This document shows, in pieces, positions 5,754 through 5,845 of a stretch of 5,845 nucleotides of DNA. How positions within the stretch are numbered: position 1 is the stretch's first letter; the number at the start of each line of letters is the position of its first letter. A program made the position numbers and the translations under genes. The stretch is from Castellaniella defragrans_A (GTDB lineage Bacteria; Pseudomonadota; Gammaproteobacteria; Burkholderiales; Burkholderiaceae_B): NCBI RefSeq assembly GCF_040394755.1, contig NZ_JBEBRQ010000070.1. One strand, given 5' to 3'. The notes under the pieces are model-generated. The model did no database searches. It was not told where the DNA came from and saw only the letters and a program-made list of their open reading frames with translations.

Positions 5754-5845
5754 ATGAAATTCGCAAGGACTTTGGCAGCCGTGGCGCTGCTGGGCAGCGC
5801 CGGCGCGGCGCAGGCGCACTTCGTCTGGCTCGAGCGGGCCGACCA
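5754..5845 (+). CDS. Secreted DUF4198-like protein, N-terminal fragment
   Basis: Only the first 30 codons are in the window; the gene runs off the end. The start is ATG 5754, with AGGA 9 bases upstream. Residues 1-21 are a clear Sec signal peptide: a basic MKFAR, a hydrophobic stretch LAAVALLGSAGAA, and an AQA cleavage site. The mature protein would begin HFVWLERAD, with histidine as its first residue. The AHFVWLE opening resembles DUF4198 proteins, periplasmic proteins often annotated as NikM-like or metal-uptake associated and often found near TonB-dependent receptors. A free N-terminal His suggests metal binding, as an inference. The Fur-box-like promoter in front and the receptor behind fit a periplasmic accessory of metal uptake. 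The fragment is too short for a firm family call; another small exported protein remains possible. Confidence 0.65.
   Translation, partial: MKFARTLAAVALLGSAGAAQAHFVWLERAD

Overview
All genes lie on the + strand, and the window reads as high-GC betaproteobacterial chromosome, most likely Alcaligenaceae (Bordetella/Achromobacter type). The grounds are protein-level resemblance, strong C/G third-position bias in the housekeeping part, and a dihydrolipoyl dehydrogenase gene followed directly by zapE, an order common in that group. The genus is an inference.

Bases 1-1437 are core genome. They hold the 3' end of the dihydrolipoyl dehydrogenase (E3) gene, a strong intrinsic terminator (297-325), and a complete zapE (346-1437) encoding an AFG1-type ATPase of the division machinery. 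Bases 1438-1550 carry no gene, only a weak candidate promoter and a marginal Fur-like site.

Bases 1551-5608 form a complete cell-surface-signalling iron-uptake cassette in the classic order: an ECF sigma factor of the FecI type, a FecR-type inner-membrane anti-sigma/sigma regulator overlapping it, and a TonB-dependent siderophore receptor with an N-terminal signalling (STN) domain. In this architecture, ligand binding at the outer-membrane receptor is passed through its periplasmic STN domain to FecR. FecR then releases or activates the sigma factor, which transcribes the receptor gene. The named relatives are FecIRA of E. coli and, within Bordetella, the BupI-BupR-BfrZ and HurI-HurR-BhuR systems. 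The receptor looks like a ferric-siderophore receptor, not a haem receptor, but its ligand cannot be read from the sequence.

Bases 5609-5753 are a regulatory gap with a perfect TATAAT box overlapped by a Fur-box-like sequence. The start of a new gene follows (5754 to the window end), encoding a secreted protein whose predicted mature form begins HFVWLER, resembling DUF4198 periplasmic proteins. The cassette is therefore probably the beginning of a longer iron/metal-responsive locus that continues past the window.

I see no RNA genes, insertion sequences, CRISPR arrays or attachment sites. Nothing here amounts to a wholly new system. The most unusual points are a FecR lacking the usual Gly-Thr self-cleavage dipeptide at the expected place, a Tat-like motif in the same protein, an orphan perfect Shine-Dalgarno sequence in the last leader, and a separate Fur-type control point behind the receptor.
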